Assembly: GCA_016219875.1 (NCBI GenBank)
Contig: JACRJZ010000010.1
Location: forward strand, 1-64,000
DNA length: 64,000 nucleotides
From: Verrucomicrobiota bacterium
Lineage (GTDB): Bacteria; Verrucomicrobiota; Verrucomicrobiia; Limisphaerales; JACRJZ01
Reading direction: 5' to 3'
Made by a program: the position numbers and the translations under genes. This document shows, one piece after another, positions 33,786 to 44,583 of the stretch. The stretch's first letter is position 1, and the number at the start of each line of letters is the position of its first letter. The notes beneath the pieces were generated by a model that saw only the letters and a program-made list of their open reading frames with translations, searched no databases and was not told the origin of the DNA.

Positions 33786-36491
33786 ATGAGAGCACTACGA
33801 ACCATCTGGTCAAGACTCCGCTCGCTGTGGCAACGGCGCGAGGTGAAGCGGGAGATTGACGAGGAGCTGCGCTTCCACTTGGAGCAGCGCACAGCGGAAA
33901 ACGTCGCCGCCGGCATGTCGCCGGAGGACGCGGCGCGCGAGGCGCGGAAACGGTTCGGCAATGTGCAGAGTGTCCGCGAGGAATGTGGTGAGGCGCGGGG
34001 CGCGAGCTTTGGGGAGGGGACATGGAAGGACGTGCGGTTTGCGATCCGGCAATTGCTGAAGAGCCCCGGCTTCACGGCGGTGGCGGTGATTTCGCTCGCC
34101 CTCGGCATCGGCGCCAACACCGCCATCTTCTCGGGATTGAATGCCGTGTTGCTGCGTTCCCTGCCCGTGCGCGATGCCCAGGACCTGCGCCTGATCAACT
34201 GGACCGGCCGCAATCCTCAATACAGCGGTTACACGGGGCCGGGCACGACCGATGTGCCGGGCGGATTCACCGTCGGCACGTCTTTCTCCTATCCCGGCTA
34301 CTGCGTCCTGCGCGATGGCAACACGGGCTTCTCCGATGTTTATGCCTTCGCCACCAAGGGCGTCACCCTGGTCGGCCATGGCGAATCCCGTTTCACCGAG
34401 GCGCTGCTGGTATCTGGCAATTACTTCTCCGGCTACGGCGTCCGACCGTTCATTGGCCGCCCCATTCTGCCCGAAGACGACCAGCCGGGCGCCCCGCTGG
34501 TGGCGGTTATCACGTATCCATGGTGGGAGCGGCAGTGCGGCTCCGATCCAAACGTCGTTGGCAAACCGGTCACCATCAACCAGCACACGGCCACGGTGAT
34601 CGGCGTGCTGCCGCGGAATTACGCCGGGCCGCTGCCCGGGGACGAGGCGACCGTTTACCTGCCCCTGAATGCGCAGCCGCAGCTCTGGTCGCATCAACCA
34701 CTGGAGCTGGACCGCTGGTGGTTGCAGGTCATGGGGCGGCTCGCCCCCGGCGCGAACGAAGCGCAGGCGCAAGCCGGCTTGAGCGTTCTCTTCCAGCAGG
34801 CGCTCAACCAGTCGAAAACCAAAATGGAGCAGGGCGGGATCGTTCTGGAGGACGGGAGCCGCGGACAACTGATTCTCCATCGGCAGATGGCCAAACCCTT
34901 CCTGGCGCTGACGGCGGCGGCGGGCATCGTGCTGCTGATCGCGTGCGCGAATCTGGCCGGGCTGCTGCTGGCCCGCGGGGCCGCCCGCCGGCACGAGATG
35001 GCGGTTCGCGCCGCGATGGGCGCCGGACGCTGGCGGCTCATCCGTCAGTCGCTCGTCGAAAGCCTGACACTGTCGCTGCTGGGCGCGGGGCTGGGATTGC
35101 TGGTGGCCGCCTGGAGCCGGCCGGCGCTGCTCGGTTTTCTGCTGGAGTATTCCCGCGACGATACGCGTTTCGACCTGCAAACGGATGACCGGGTGCTGGC
35201 GTTCACCGTTCTTGTGTCTGTGATTACGGCGGTGATCTTTGGAATCCTGCCGGCGATCCGCGCCGCGGAAGCGCACCCCGCCGAGGCGTTGAAACATCGT
35301 TCGGCCATGGCGGCGCCGCGGTTGACTTTGGGCAAGGGGCTGGTCGCGATGCAGGTGAGCCTGTCGGTTTTGCTGGTCGTGGGCGCGGGCCTGATGATCC
35401 GCACGTTTGCCAACCTCGCGCGGGTGGCGCCCGGTTTTGACGCGGAGAACGTGCTCGTGTTCCGCGTTCGTCCATCGGACGCCGGCCATCCCAGGGAACA
35501 ATACGTGGAGGTCTATGACCGCATCCGGTCGGCCGTGGCCGCCCTCCCGGGCGTGCGGCTCGTGTCTTACTCTGCTTTCGCACTCGTCAGCGGATCGAGT
35601 TCCTCCGACGAGATGGAACTCCCCGGCCGTCCAAACGAGAGCGGCCGGAAACGGAACATCGAGTATCTCAAGGTGGGCGAGGATTTCTTCCGGACCATGA
35701 ACGTGCCGCTCCTGGCGGGCCGCGATTTCACCTCAGCGGACTCGGCAACGGCTCACTCCGTCGTCGTTGTGAACCAGACCTTCGCCCGGCGGTATTTTCC
35801 GGATGAAGACCCGGTCGGGAAGACGTTCACGTTCCACGATCAATCGCCCCACAGCGTCGAGATCGTGGGCGTGGTCCGCGACACGAAGTGCTATCGGGTC
35901 CGCGCCGATGCCGAACCGCTGATCTACGTGCCGCAACGGCAGAGCGCAACGCGCGCCGTCAGCTTCGCGGTGCGTTCCGTTCTGCCGCCGGGCACCCTGT
36001 TGCCGGCCATACGTCAGGCGGTGGCGGGCATTGATCCGCATCTGCCCTTGTTCTCGATCAGCACCCAGCAGGTCTTGCTCGACCGGTCCATCGCTCCGGA
36101 CCGGCTGTTTGCGCTGCTGGGCGGGGCGCTCGCGCTGCTGGCCTTGCTGCTTTCGTGCGTCGGGCTCTACGGATTGATGGCCTACAACGTGGCGCGGCGC
36201 ACCCCGGAGATCGGTCTGCGCATGGCGCTGGGAGCGACACCGCGGAATGTGAGCGGTCCGATTCTGCGTGAAGCGTTATGGCTCGTTCTTGCCGGATTGG
36301 CCGTTGGCGTGCCGGGGGCGCTCGCCCTCGTCCGGCTGGTCCAGAGCCAGCTTTACGGCGTCGCCCCCGCTGATCCCGTCACATTCGTGTGTGGAGGTGC
36401 GCTGCTGATCGTTGTGGCAATGCTGTCCGCGTGGATTCCTGCGCGGCGGGCGGCGCGGGTGGACCCGATGGTGGCGTTGAGGTGTGATTGA
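33786..36491 (+). CDS. ADOP-family ABC permease 2
   Basis: About 901 residues with the same layout as permease 1: N-terminal RTIWSRLRSLWQRREVKREI segment, helix PGFTAVAVISLALGIGANTAIFS, two MacB/FtsX modules (LLIACANLAGLLLARGAARR in the middle; LLSCVGLYGLMAYNVARRTP near the end) and a terminal MVALRCD. GTG 33774 is an alternative start. The periplasmic domain differs clearly from its neighbours, so the copies are old and may serve different substrates or partners. Confidence 0.9.
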   Translation: MRALRTIWSRLRSLWQRREVKREIDEELRFHLEQRTAENVAAGMSPEDAAREARKRFGNVQSVREECGEARGASFGEGTWKDVRFAIRQLLKSPGFTAVAVISLALGIGANTAIFSGLNAVLLRSLPVRDAQDLRLINWTGRNPQYSGYTGPGTTDVPGGFTVGTSFSYPGYCVLRDGNTGFSDVYAFATKGVTLVGHGESRFTEALLVSGNYFSGYGVRPFIGRPILPEDDQPGAPLVAVITYPWWERQCGSDPNVVGKPVTINQHTATVIGVLPRNYAGPLPGDEATVYLPLNAQPQLWSHQPLELDRWWLQVMGRLAPGANEAQAQAGLSVLFQQALNQSKTKMEQGGIVLEDGSRGQLILHRQMAKPFLALTAAAGIVLLIACANLAGLLLARGAARRHEMAVRAAMGAGRWRLIRQSLVESLTLSLLGAGLGLLVAAWSRPALLGFLLEYSRDDTRFDLQTDDRVLAFTVLVSVITAVIFGILPAIRAAEAHPAEALKHRSAMAAPRLTLGKGLVAMQVSLSVLLVVGAGLMIRTFANLARVAPGFDAENVLVFRVRPSDAGHPREQYVEVYDRIRSAVAALPGVRLVSYSAFALVSGSSSSDEMELPGRPNESGRKRNIEYLKVGEDFFRTMNVPLLAGRDFTSADSATAHSVVVVNQTFARRYFPDEDPVGKTFTFHDQSPHSVEIVGVVRDTKCYRVRADAEPLIYVPQRQSATRAVSFAVRSVLPPGTLLPAIRQAVAGIDPHLPLFSISTQQVLLDRSIAPDRLFALLGGALALLALLLSCVGLYGLMAYNVARRTPEIGLRMALGATPRNVSGPILREALWLVLAGLAVGVPGALALVRLVQSQLYGVAPADPVTFVCGGALLIVVAMLSAWIPARRAARVDPMVALRCD

Positions 36492-36515
36492 ACCGCGAAA
36501 CGTAATGCGTAAAAC

Positions 36516-39158
36516 GTGAACACACTGCGAACAATCTGGTTGAAACTCCGCTCACTGCGGCAACGAGACGAGGTGAAGCAGGAGATTGATGAGGAACTGC
36601 GTTTCCACCTCGATCAGCGCACAGCGGAGAACATCGCGGCAGGGATGTCGCCGGAGGAAGCAGCACGCGAGGCGCGAAAGCGTTTTGGGAATTTACAGAG
36701 CGTCCGCGAGGAGTGTCGGGAAAGACGCGGCGCGAGTTTTGGCGAAACTATGTGGCAGGATGTTCGCTTCGGCCTCCGGATGCTGCGCAAGAGTCCGGGC
36801 TTCACAGCGGTCGCCGTGCTCACGCTGGCGCTGGGCATCGGCGTCAACACCGCCATCTTCAGTCTCGTCGAGGCGGTCCTGTTGCGCCCACTGCCGTTTC
36901 CGGAGCCTGACCGGTTGGTCGACATCAACGAAAGCCATCGCAAAGACACGTTGTTGGCGGAGTACGGAGTTTCGTTCCCAAACTTCAAAGACTGGCAGGC
37001 GCAAAGCCGGAGTTTCGCCAGCATGGGTATCCATGAAGGATGGGAGTTTTGGCTGACGGAGGGAGATCAAGTTCGGTCAGTTCGGGGAAAGAACATTTCG
37101 TGGCAGTATCTCCCCACGGTGGGAATCCAGCCGATGTGGGGCCGCAGTTTCTCGGCCGAGGACGAAAAGAGTGGTGGTGTCGCGCTGCTGGGATTTGGCC
37201 TGTGGCAACGGCTCTTTGGCGCGGACACCAACTTGACCGGCAAAACGATCGTGGTGAACGACCAGCGCCAGGCTGTGATCGGCGTCATGCCGCCGGGCTT
37301 CGACTCCCTACATCGTTCTGAACTGTGGCTGCCCCTGCTGGAAAGTCGTGCCACCACCGAGCCGCTTCAGAGCCGCAGTTGGCGGCTGTGCGGTGTGATC
37401 GCGCGGCTCAAACCCGGAGTCTCTTTGCATCAAGCCCAAGCCGAGCTGGACGGCGTCGCATGGCGACTGGGCGACGAATACCCGGACGACAATGCAGACT
37501 GGGGAGTCCGCGTCTCCTCGCTGCGCCGCAAGCTAACCAAGTCCATCCGGCCCGCGCTGCCGGTGTTCATCGGCGTGGCCGCGTGCATTCTGCTGATCGC
37601 GTGCGCCAATTTGGGCAACCTGCTGTTGGCACGGGCTGCGTCCAGGCAGAAGGAACTGGCAATCCGTGCTTCCGTGGGCGCTGGGCGGTGGCGGCTGGCG
37701 CGACAGTTGATTGCCGAGAGCCTGGTGCTTTCGTTGCTGGGCGGCACGGTCGGATTCCTCGCGGTGCTGTGGGGGCAGGGCTTGGTTGCCAGACTGGTTT
37801 CTCCGTACATGCCTCGGTTCGCGGAGATCAATGTGGACTCTGCCGTCTTCCTGTTCTCGCTGCTGGTGATGATCCTGACTGGGCTCGTTTGCGGTCTGGC
37901 GCCGGTTTGGCAAGTGTGGCGGGCCGATCTCAATGCCGTCTTGAAGGAGAGCGGCCATCGAGTCTCGGCGGATCGTTCAGCGTCCTGGCTGCGCTCCGGG
38001 CTGGTCGTGACGGAGTTGGCCCTGGCCGTGGTGTTGCTGATCGGTGCCGGGCTGGCGCTGCGCAGCGTCCATTATCTGCTGCACCCGGGACTGGACGCGG
38101 CTCCCGGGCAAGTGCTGGCGATGGAAGTCGAACTGCCGAAGATTCGTTATCCGGAGAAGACCCAGCGTCTGGAATTCTTCGAGCAATTGCTGGCGCGGGT
38201 CCGCACCTTGCCTCATGTCCAGGCCGCCGGAGCCGCCTCATTTCTGGAGTTCTCGGGCGGCGCCAGATCGCCAATCGTGCTGGAGGGTATTCCTGACCGT
38301 CCGGACGCCCCGGCGCGCTGGACGTGGTCTTGCTCGGTCAGTCCGGACTTCTTCCGTGCGATGCGTCTGCCGTTGCTGCAAGGGAGGGATTTCACGGCTG
38401 AGGATCGCACAGGGGCGCCGAAAGTGGCGGTGATCACCGAGACGATGGCGCGAAGGGACTGGCCGGGAGAGCATCCACTGGGAAAACGCTTTGCGGGGCG
38501 GGGCGATTCCGGCGAGGAGTCATGGATCACCGTGGTCGGCGTCGTCCGCGATCTCCGGACCGGCGGAGTGGGCGGGGATTGGCGGGCCAGCTACTACTGC
38601 CCCTGTTACCAGAGCCCGTACCTCGGCACGATCGTGGTCCGCGCATTCTCGAATCCGGCGGGCTTGGCTGCTCAGTTGCAGAGCTTGGTGCGCGATCTGG
38701 ACAAGCGCCTGCCGCCGATGAGCGTTCAAACGCTCGACGAGGTGGTAAGCGACTCCGCTTCGGAGGTGCGCATGCTCGGCCAAATACTGATTTCGCTCGC
38801 CACGCTGGCGCTGGTCCTGGCGGTGGTGGGCACATACGGGGTCATTGCCTGCACCGTCGCCCAGCGCACGCACGAATTCGGGGTGCGCATCGCACTGGGA
38901 GCGGATCGCAGGGATATCGCGCTGCTGGTGCTGACTTGGGGCGGGCGTCTCGCGCTGATCGGGGCGGCCGTGGGCTTGTTCCTGGCGTGGGGCGCGACGC
39001 GCCTGATGGCCAGCTTCATCGAAGGGGTGAGCCCGACCGACCTGCCCACGTTTGTTGGCGTGGTTCTGCTGCTTTGCGCGGTGGCCCTGCTCGCCTGCTT
39101 GCTCCCGGCGCGCCGGGCCATGAAAGTCAATCCGATGGAGGCACTGAGGTGTGACTGA
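36516..39158 (+). CDS. ADOP-family ABC permease 3
   Basis: 880 residues. GTG start (VNTLRTIW) aligned with the paralogue starts, then [20 protein letters not shown], helix [23 protein letters not shown], middle FtsX segment LLIACANLGNLLLARAASRQ, and C-terminal ARRAMKVNPMEALRCD. The 24-bp spacer before it contains the AAACGTAATGCGTAAAACGTG words shared with the other ADOP spacers. Confidence 0.9.
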   Translation: MNTLRTIWLKLRSLRQRDEVKQEIDEELRFHLDQRTAENIAAGMSPEEAAREARKRFGNLQSVREECRERRGASFGETMWQDVRFGLRMLRKSPGFTAVAVLTLALGIGVNTAIFSLVEAVLLRPLPFPEPDRLVDINESHRKDTLLAEYGVSFPNFKDWQAQSRSFASMGIHEGWEFWLTEGDQVRSVRGKNISWQYLPTVGIQPMWGRSFSAEDEKSGGVALLGFGLWQRLFGADTNLTGKTIVVNDQRQAVIGVMPPGFDSLHRSELWLPLLESRATTEPLQSRSWRLCGVIARLKPGVSLHQAQAELDGVAWRLGDEYPDDNADWGVRVSSLRRKLTKSIRPALPVFIGVAACILLIACANLGNLLLARAASRQKELAIRASVGAGRWRLARQLIAESLVLSLLGGTVGFLAVLWGQGLVARLVSPYMPRFAEINVDSAVFLFSLLVMILTGLVCGLAPVWQVWRADLNAVLKESGHRVSADRSASWLRSGLVVTELALAVVLLIGAGLALRSVHYLLHPGLDAAPGQVLAMEVELPKIRYPEKTQRLEFFEQLLARVRTLPHVQAAGAASFLEFSGGARSPIVLEGIPDRPDAPARWTWSCSVSPDFFRAMRLPLLQGRDFTAEDRTGAPKVAVITETMARRDWPGEHPLGKRFAGRGDSGEESWITVVGVVRDLRTGGVGGDWRASYYCPCYQSPYLGTIVVRAFSNPAGLAAQLQSLVRDLDKRLPPMSVQTLDEVVSDSASEVRMLGQILISLATLALVLAVVGTYGVIACTVAQRTHEFGVRIALGADRRDIALLVLTWGGRLALIGAAVGLFLAWGATRLMASFIEGVSPTDLPTFVGVVLLLCAVALLACLLPARRAMKVNPMEALRCD

Positions 39159-39188
39159 GCGTGAGACGTGATGCGTGATTCGTGAAGC

Positions 39189-41906
39189 ATGAAAAGACTG
39201 CAAACAACCTGGTCGAAGCTCCGCTCGCTCTGGCAGCGGCGTGAGGTGAAGCAGGAGATTGACGAGGAACTGCGCTTCCACCTCGAACAGCGCACGGCGG
39301 AGAACATCACCGCCGGCATGACGCCGGTCGAAGCAGCGCGGGAGGCCCGGAAGCGGTTCGGGAATTTACAGAGCATTCGCGAGGAGTGTCGGGAAAGGCG
39401 GGGCGCCAGTTTCGGCGAGGCGACGTGGCAGGACATTCGGTATGGTCTGCGGACGCTGTGGAAGAATCCGGGCTTCACGGCTGTGGCGGTGCTCACGCTC
39501 GCGCTGGGCATCGGGGCCAACACGGCCATCTTCAGCGTGATCAATGGCGTGTTGCTGCGGCCACTGCCTTATCCCGAACCGGACCGGCTGGTGACGTTGT
39601 GGGAACGGAATCCGCAACGCGGCATCGAGCAGGAACGCGTGAGCGGACCGAATTACCTCGACTGGTGCGCGCAGAATTCCGTTTTTTCGTCGCTCTCAGT
39701 CAGCCCCGGATGGGAGGGGAGTGAGACTTTTAATCTCGTGCTGGGTGATACCACCACGAAGATTCGCGCGACCTATTCCTCGTCCAGCCTGTTTACCACG
39801 CTGGGCGCAAAACCTCTCCTCGGTCGAAGGTTGCTGCCTGATGAGGATAGGAAGGAAGGAAATCGCGCGGTTGTGATTGGCTACGGATTGTGGCAACGCC
39901 ATTTCGGCGGCGACACCAATGTTCTCGGACGAACGTTGACCGTTGATACTTACGGACGCCGGGATTACACCATCGTTGGCGTGATGCCGCCGGGATTTGG
40001 CCTGCCGAGTCAGAATGAACTCTGGCTGCCACTGGGTTGGATGGGAGTGACGCTTACCGAACGGCGCAACGCGAATTGGCACATCGTCGTCGGGCGGCTC
40101 AAACCCGACGTGACGCTGGCGCAGGCGCAATCTGAGATGAACGCGATCCAGGCGCGCATCGCTCAGGCCTATTCCGGACAAGTCATCGGCACGTCGGTGT
40201 CCATCGTGCCGTTACTGGACCAGGCGTTGGGGCGCAATCTCCGGCGCGGATTGTTCGTTGTTTGGGGCGTCGTCGCCGGCGTCCTGCTGATCGCGTGCGC
40301 GAACGTCGCCAATCTGATGCTCGCCCGCGCCGTGTCGCGCCAAAAGGAAATGGCGCTACGTTCGGCGCTGGGGGCAAGCCGATGGCGCGTGGTCCGGCAA
40401 CTGTTAATCGAGAGCATTCTGCTCGCGATGCTCAGCGGTGTGGCGGGTGTATTGATTGCCTGGAGTGGGTTGAATCTTTTCATTGCGGCGAGCCCGCCTG
40501 GTATTCCGCGCCTGGGTGAAGTGGCTTTGGACGGGACGGCACTGGCATTTACGTTGGGCGCGTCGCTGATCACGGGAATTGTCTTTGGTTTGGCGCCGGC
40601 CTGGCAATTTTCGCGGCCGAGCCCGAATGACGTGCTCAAGGAAGGTTCCCGCAGCGCATCCACTGGTCCCGCGGTGGGCTTCACCCGTAATGCGCTGGTC
40701 GTGGCGGAAGTGGCGTTGTCAGTTGTGCTGCTGGCTGGGGCGGGGTTGATGTTGCAGAGCTTCGCGCGAATGCTCGGCGCCGAGCGAGGCTTTCGCCCAG
40801 AGCACCTGCTGACGGCGGAGTTGGATTATTCAGTGTCCGGCTTTGGCGGATGGACGCGACCCGATCCAAACCGCCCCCAGGTTTCGCTGCGCGAGTTGAT
40901 GGAGCGCCTGCGAGTGTATCCGGGAGTGCAGGCGGTGGGTGCGGGAAGCCGGTTGTTGCGACAGGAGAATCGCCCGCCGCACGAATCGGTCGCCATCTAC
41001 GGCGAATCGCCGGCGGACCCGGAGAATTCGCCGCGTGCGGAATTCAAAGGTGTTTCACCCGGATGGGTGCAAGCGTTGGGTGCGCGCCTGTTGCAAGGGC
41101 GTGATTTCACCGAAGCCGATACCCTGGAATCGCCCGGCGTCGTTCTCATCAACGAAGCATTGGCGCGGCGCTATTTCCCGACCAAAAATCCCATCGGCCA
41201 ACACTTGAAGATGGGTGCCAAACAACGGCCACCACTCGGAGCGACCAATGCCTGGGGTGCGCCCGCATGGAGTGAAATCATCGGTGTGGTGAGCGATGTA
41301 AAATCGTTGCATCCACAGCCGGAGGTCGTCCCCGAGATTTACCAATCCTATTGGCAATGGCCGATGCAAAACCCCACCGTGCTCGTTCGCACGACGGCCG
41401 ATCCCGCAGTGTTGACTGAGGCGATCCGGCGGGAGACCAAAGCGCTCATTCCCAACCTGCCGCCGCCGACGATTCGCACCATGGATGACCGCCTCTCGGA
41501 AACCATCGCCCAGCCGCGCCTGCAGACGGCGCTTCTCAGTCTCTTTGCGGTTTTGGCGCTGCTGCTTGCCGTCATTGGCTTGTACGGCGTGATGGCCTAT
41601 TCGGTCGTCCAACGCACCCGGGAATTCGGCATCCGCATGGCGCTGGGAGCGCAGAAAACTCATGTGCTTTCGCTCGTGATCAAGCAAGGCATGCGAATGG
41701 TGCTCGCCGGAATGGGGATTGGAATCGCAGCGGCGCTGGCTGGCACGCAGGTGATTCAAAGCCTGCTTTACGGGGTGGATCCCACCGATCCGATTACGTT
41801 TATCGCCATATCGCTCTTGCTGCTCTTCAGCGCGTTTTGTGCCTGCTGGGTGTCAGCCCGGCGGGCGACGAAATTGGAGCCTATGGCTGCATTGAGATAC
41901 GAATGA
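39189..41906 (+). CDS. ADOP-family ABC permease 4
   Basis: 905 residues starting MKRLQTTWSKLRSLWQRREV, with helix [23 protein letters not shown], central [20 protein letters not shown], and C-terminal ARRATKLEPMAALRYE. A 30-bp spacer of GTGAGACGTGATGCGTGATT type precedes it. The codon pattern looks native. Confidence 0.9.
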   Translation: MKRLQTTWSKLRSLWQRREVKQEIDEELRFHLEQRTAENITAGMTPVEAAREARKRFGNLQSIREECRERRGASFGEATWQDIRYGLRTLWKNPGFTAVAVLTLALGIGANTAIFSVINGVLLRPLPYPEPDRLVTLWERNPQRGIEQERVSGPNYLDWCAQNSVFSSLSVSPGWEGSETFNLVLGDTTTKIRATYSSSSLFTTLGAKPLLGRRLLPDEDRKEGNRAVVIGYGLWQRHFGGDTNVLGRTLTVDTYGRRDYTIVGVMPPGFGLPSQNELWLPLGWMGVTLTERRNANWHIVVGRLKPDVTLAQAQSEMNAIQARIAQAYSGQVIGTSVSIVPLLDQALGRNLRRGLFVVWGVVAGVLLIACANVANLMLARAVSRQKEMALRSALGASRWRVVRQLLIESILLAMLSGVAGVLIAWSGLNLFIAASPPGIPRLGEVALDGTALAFTLGASLITGIVFGLAPAWQFSRPSPNDVLKEGSRSASTGPAVGFTRNALVVAEVALSVVLLAGAGLMLQSFARMLGAERGFRPEHLLTAELDYSVSGFGGWTRPDPNRPQVSLRELMERLRVYPGVQAVGAGSRLLRQENRPPHESVAIYGESPADPENSPRAEFKGVSPGWVQALGARLLQGRDFTEADTLESPGVVLINEALARRYFPTKNPIGQHLKMGAKQRPPLGATNAWGAPAWSEIIGVVSDVKSLHPQPEVVPEIYQSYWQWPMQNPTVLVRTTADPAVLTEAIRRETKALIPNLPPPTIRTMDDRLSETIAQPRLQTALLSLFAVLALLLAVIGLYGVMAYSVVQRTREFGIRMALGAQKTHVLSLVIKQGMRMVLAGMGIGIAAALAGTQVIQSLLYGVDPTDPITFIAISLLLLFSAFCACWVSARRATKLEPMAALRYE

Positions 41907-41910
41907 CGCG

Positions 41911-44583
41911 ATGAACTTGCTCCACAACATCTGGTGCTGGCTTCGCTCCCTCGGACAACGACGCGCGGTGAAGCAGGAGATTGATGAGGAACTGCGCTTC
42001 CACCTCGATCAGCGCACGGCGGAGAACGTCGCGGCGGGCATGTCGCCGGATGACGCGGCACGCGAGGCGCGCAAACGATTTGGAAATCTGCAAAGCGTCC
42101 GCGAGGAATGCCGCGAGCGGCGCGGTGCGAGTTTTGGCGAGACGACGTTGCAGGACCTCCGCTTCGCCTTCCGCCAACTGCTGAAGAACCCCGGCTTCAC
42201 CGCCGTGGCCGTGCTCACGCTCGCGCTGGGCATCGGGGCGAACGCGGTCGTTTTCAGTGTGGCGAGAACAGTGTTGTTCCGTCCGCTTGGATTCGAGGGC
42301 GAGGATCGGCTGATGTGGATTCAACTTGTGAACACACAGACGGGCGCGAGCGAGAACCAGCTTTCGTGGCAAGACCTCGATGACATCCGGGCGGCGACGC
42401 AGAGCTTTGAAGCGGTGGCAACCGACAACTCATCCGATGCGGATTGGGAGGATGGTGATCGGACCGAAAGAGTTCCGGCGGTGCGCGCGACGCCCCATTT
42501 GATCGATGCGTTGCGGCTGCGTCCCGCGTTGGGACGAATGCTTCAACTGTCCGATGCTGACGCCGACGCGGAGCCCGTGGCGCTCATCAGCCATGAGTTG
42601 TGGCAATCGCGTTTCGCCGGAAGTCCCGACGTGGTCGGTCAGTCTGTGCGCGTCGATAAAGAAGTTCGGACGATCGTCGGGGTGCTTCCGCCTGGCGTCA
42701 GGTTTCCCATCGTCCGCGCGCCGCAGTCAGGGAGCGGAAGCATCGTGAAGGCGGGCGTGAAACCGTTTTGGCTCCCGATGTCCAAGCCGCGTGGAGAGGA
42801 CGGAACCTCTCGCAGTGCAAGAATGTTTCTCGGGATTGGCCGGCTCAAACCGGGTGTCTCCGAAGCAAGAGCGCGTGTGGAACTCGCCGCGCTGGGAAAA
42901 CGGTTGGCCGGCGAGCACCCGGAGTCGAACCGAAATTGGAGCTTCACCGTCCTGAGCTTTCGCGACCAGGTTTTTGGCCGGACGCGGCAAGGCATACCAT
43001 TGCTGGCGGCGGCGGTCGCGGCGGTGCTGCTTATTTGCTGCGTGAACCTCGCCAATCTGCTCCTTGCCCGCGGTGTAGTGCGCCAACGGGAACTCGCGGT
43101 GCGTCTGGCGCTCGGGGCCGGACGCGCGCGCCTCGTTCGCGCGTTGATGACGGAGAGCGTGCTTCTGGCGTTGCTTGGCGGTGGCGCGGGGGTCGCATTC
43201 GCCCAGGGCGCGCTGCAGATCATTCGCCACCTCGCCGCGACCACAGTGCCGTTCATTCGCGAAGCCACGCTGGATGGAACCGCGGTCGCATTCACAGTCG
43301 GCTTGTCACTGCTGACCGCACTTATCTTTGGATTGCTGCCGGCACTGCGGCAGTCCCGCGCGGAAGCAACCGATGTGTTGCGGACCGGAACACGCTCGAC
43401 GGGCGGACCGCAAATCCGCGCGTGGCAACAGGGCTTGCTGGTCGGCCAAATCGCCGTCGCGCTGGTGTTGCTCGCCTCCGCCGGACTGCTGCTGGAAAGT
43501 TTCCGGCGTTTAATTGGCCAGGATCTCGGCTACCAACCGCGTTCGGTCATCACCATGGATCTCGGCCAGTCCGGGTTCGCCTCGAATGGTGATGTCTGCC
43601 GAATGTATCGGGCCTTGCGCGAACGATTGGCCGCGCTGCCGGGCGTCGAAGCGGTCGGCACGATTTCTTCCGTGCCTTTGATGGGCAAATGGACATTCAG
43701 CATCAAGGCCCACTCACCCGATGAGCCAAAACCCGAGGCGGAGCGTCCTGCGCTGGCCGCCGGCTTCATCGCCTTTGATTACTTCCAGGCGATGGACATT
43801 CCGCTTCTGGACGGACGCCATTTTCGCAACGACGAACTCAGGGACGACGGCTATGGATCGATCGTGATCCTCAATCAGAGTGCGGCCACTCTCCTGTTTC
43901 CAAACCGTTCGGCAGTTGGCCGGCGATTGAATATCGGTGCGAGCGCGCACCGTATCTATGAAGTGATCGGCGTGGTGAAGGACACGCGTGACGTGCGGCT
44001 CGAGGAGAAACCGCAGCCGCGCCTCTACTGGCACTATGCGTTTGGCGGCGCGCAGGTGGTGGTGCGTGGGAAGGCGCCGGCCAGCATGTTGACACCGATG
44101 CTGCGTGATGCCGTGCAGCAGACGGATGCAAGGGTTCGCATCGACGGCGTGCGCTCGATGACGGAGATCGTTGCCTCGACCGTGGCTGAGCGGCGCTTCC
44201 TGATGATCATGGTTGCCGCCTACGCCGCGATCGCTCTGGCCATCGCCGCCATCGGCATCTTCGGAGTGGTGGCTTACCAGGTGGCGCAACGGACAAACGA
44301 ATTTGGCGTCCGCCTGGCGCTCGGCGCGACTCCCGGCGGATTACTGCGTCTGGTGCTGTGGCAGGCCGGGCGAGTGGCCGTGATTGGTTTGCTCGCCGGA
44401 CTCGCCATTTCGTTTGCGACGAATCGGTTGCTCGAGAGCCAGATCTTCGGCCTTACTCCCCATGATCCGTTCCTGTTGGCCAGCGTAACCGTGTTGCTGT
44501 TGGCAGTGGCGCTGCTCGCCAGTCTTCTTCCCGCACGTCGCGCCGCTCGAACCAACCCGATGGAGGCTTTGCGTCATGAATGA
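41911..44583 (+). CDS. ADOP-family ABC permease 5
   Basis: 890 residues starting [20 protein letters not shown] only 4 bp after permease 4. Central segment LLICCCVNLANLLLARGVVRQ-like (CVNLANLLLARGVVRQ), C-terminal ARRAARTNPMEALRHE. Its segment DLRFAFRQLLKNPGFTAVAV (residues ~83-102) is almost the same as the N-termini of the next two reading frames, identifying this gene as the likely source of that cassette. Its stop overlaps the next start by 8 bp. Confidence 0.9.
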   Translation: MNLLHNIWCWLRSLGQRRAVKQEIDEELRFHLDQRTAENVAAGMSPDDAAREARKRFGNLQSVREECRERRGASFGETTLQDLRFAFRQLLKNPGFTAVAVLTLALGIGANAVVFSVARTVLFRPLGFEGEDRLMWIQLVNTQTGASENQLSWQDLDDIRAATQSFEAVATDNSSDADWEDGDRTERVPAVRATPHLIDALRLRPALGRMLQLSDADADAEPVALISHELWQSRFAGSPDVVGQSVRVDKEVRTIVGVLPPGVRFPIVRAPQSGSGSIVKAGVKPFWLPMSKPRGEDGTSRSARMFLGIGRLKPGVSEARARVELAALGKRLAGEHPESNRNWSFTVLSFRDQVFGRTRQGIPLLAAAVAAVLLICCVNLANLLLARGVVRQRELAVRLALGAGRARLVRALMTESVLLALLGGGAGVAFAQGALQIIRHLAATTVPFIREATLDGTAVAFTVGLSLLTALIFGLLPALRQSRAEATDVLRTGTRSTGGPQIRAWQQGLLVGQIAVALVLLASAGLLLESFRRLIGQDLGYQPRSVITMDLGQSGFASNGDVCRMYRALRERLAALPGVEAVGTISSVPLMGKWTFSIKAHSPDEPKPEAERPALAAGFIAFDYFQAMDIPLLDGRHFRNDELRDDGYGSIVILNQSAATLLFPNRSAVGRRLNIGASAHRIYEVIGVVKDTRDVRLEEKPQPRLYWHYAFGGAQVVVRGKAPASMLTPMLRDAVQQTDARVRIDGVRSMTEIVASTVAERRFLMIMVAAYAAIALAIAAIGIFGVVAYQVAQRTNEFGVRLALGATPGGLLRLVLWQAGRVAVIGLLAGLAISFATNRLLESQIFGLTPHDPFLLASVTVLLLAVALLASLLPARRAARTNPMEALRHE

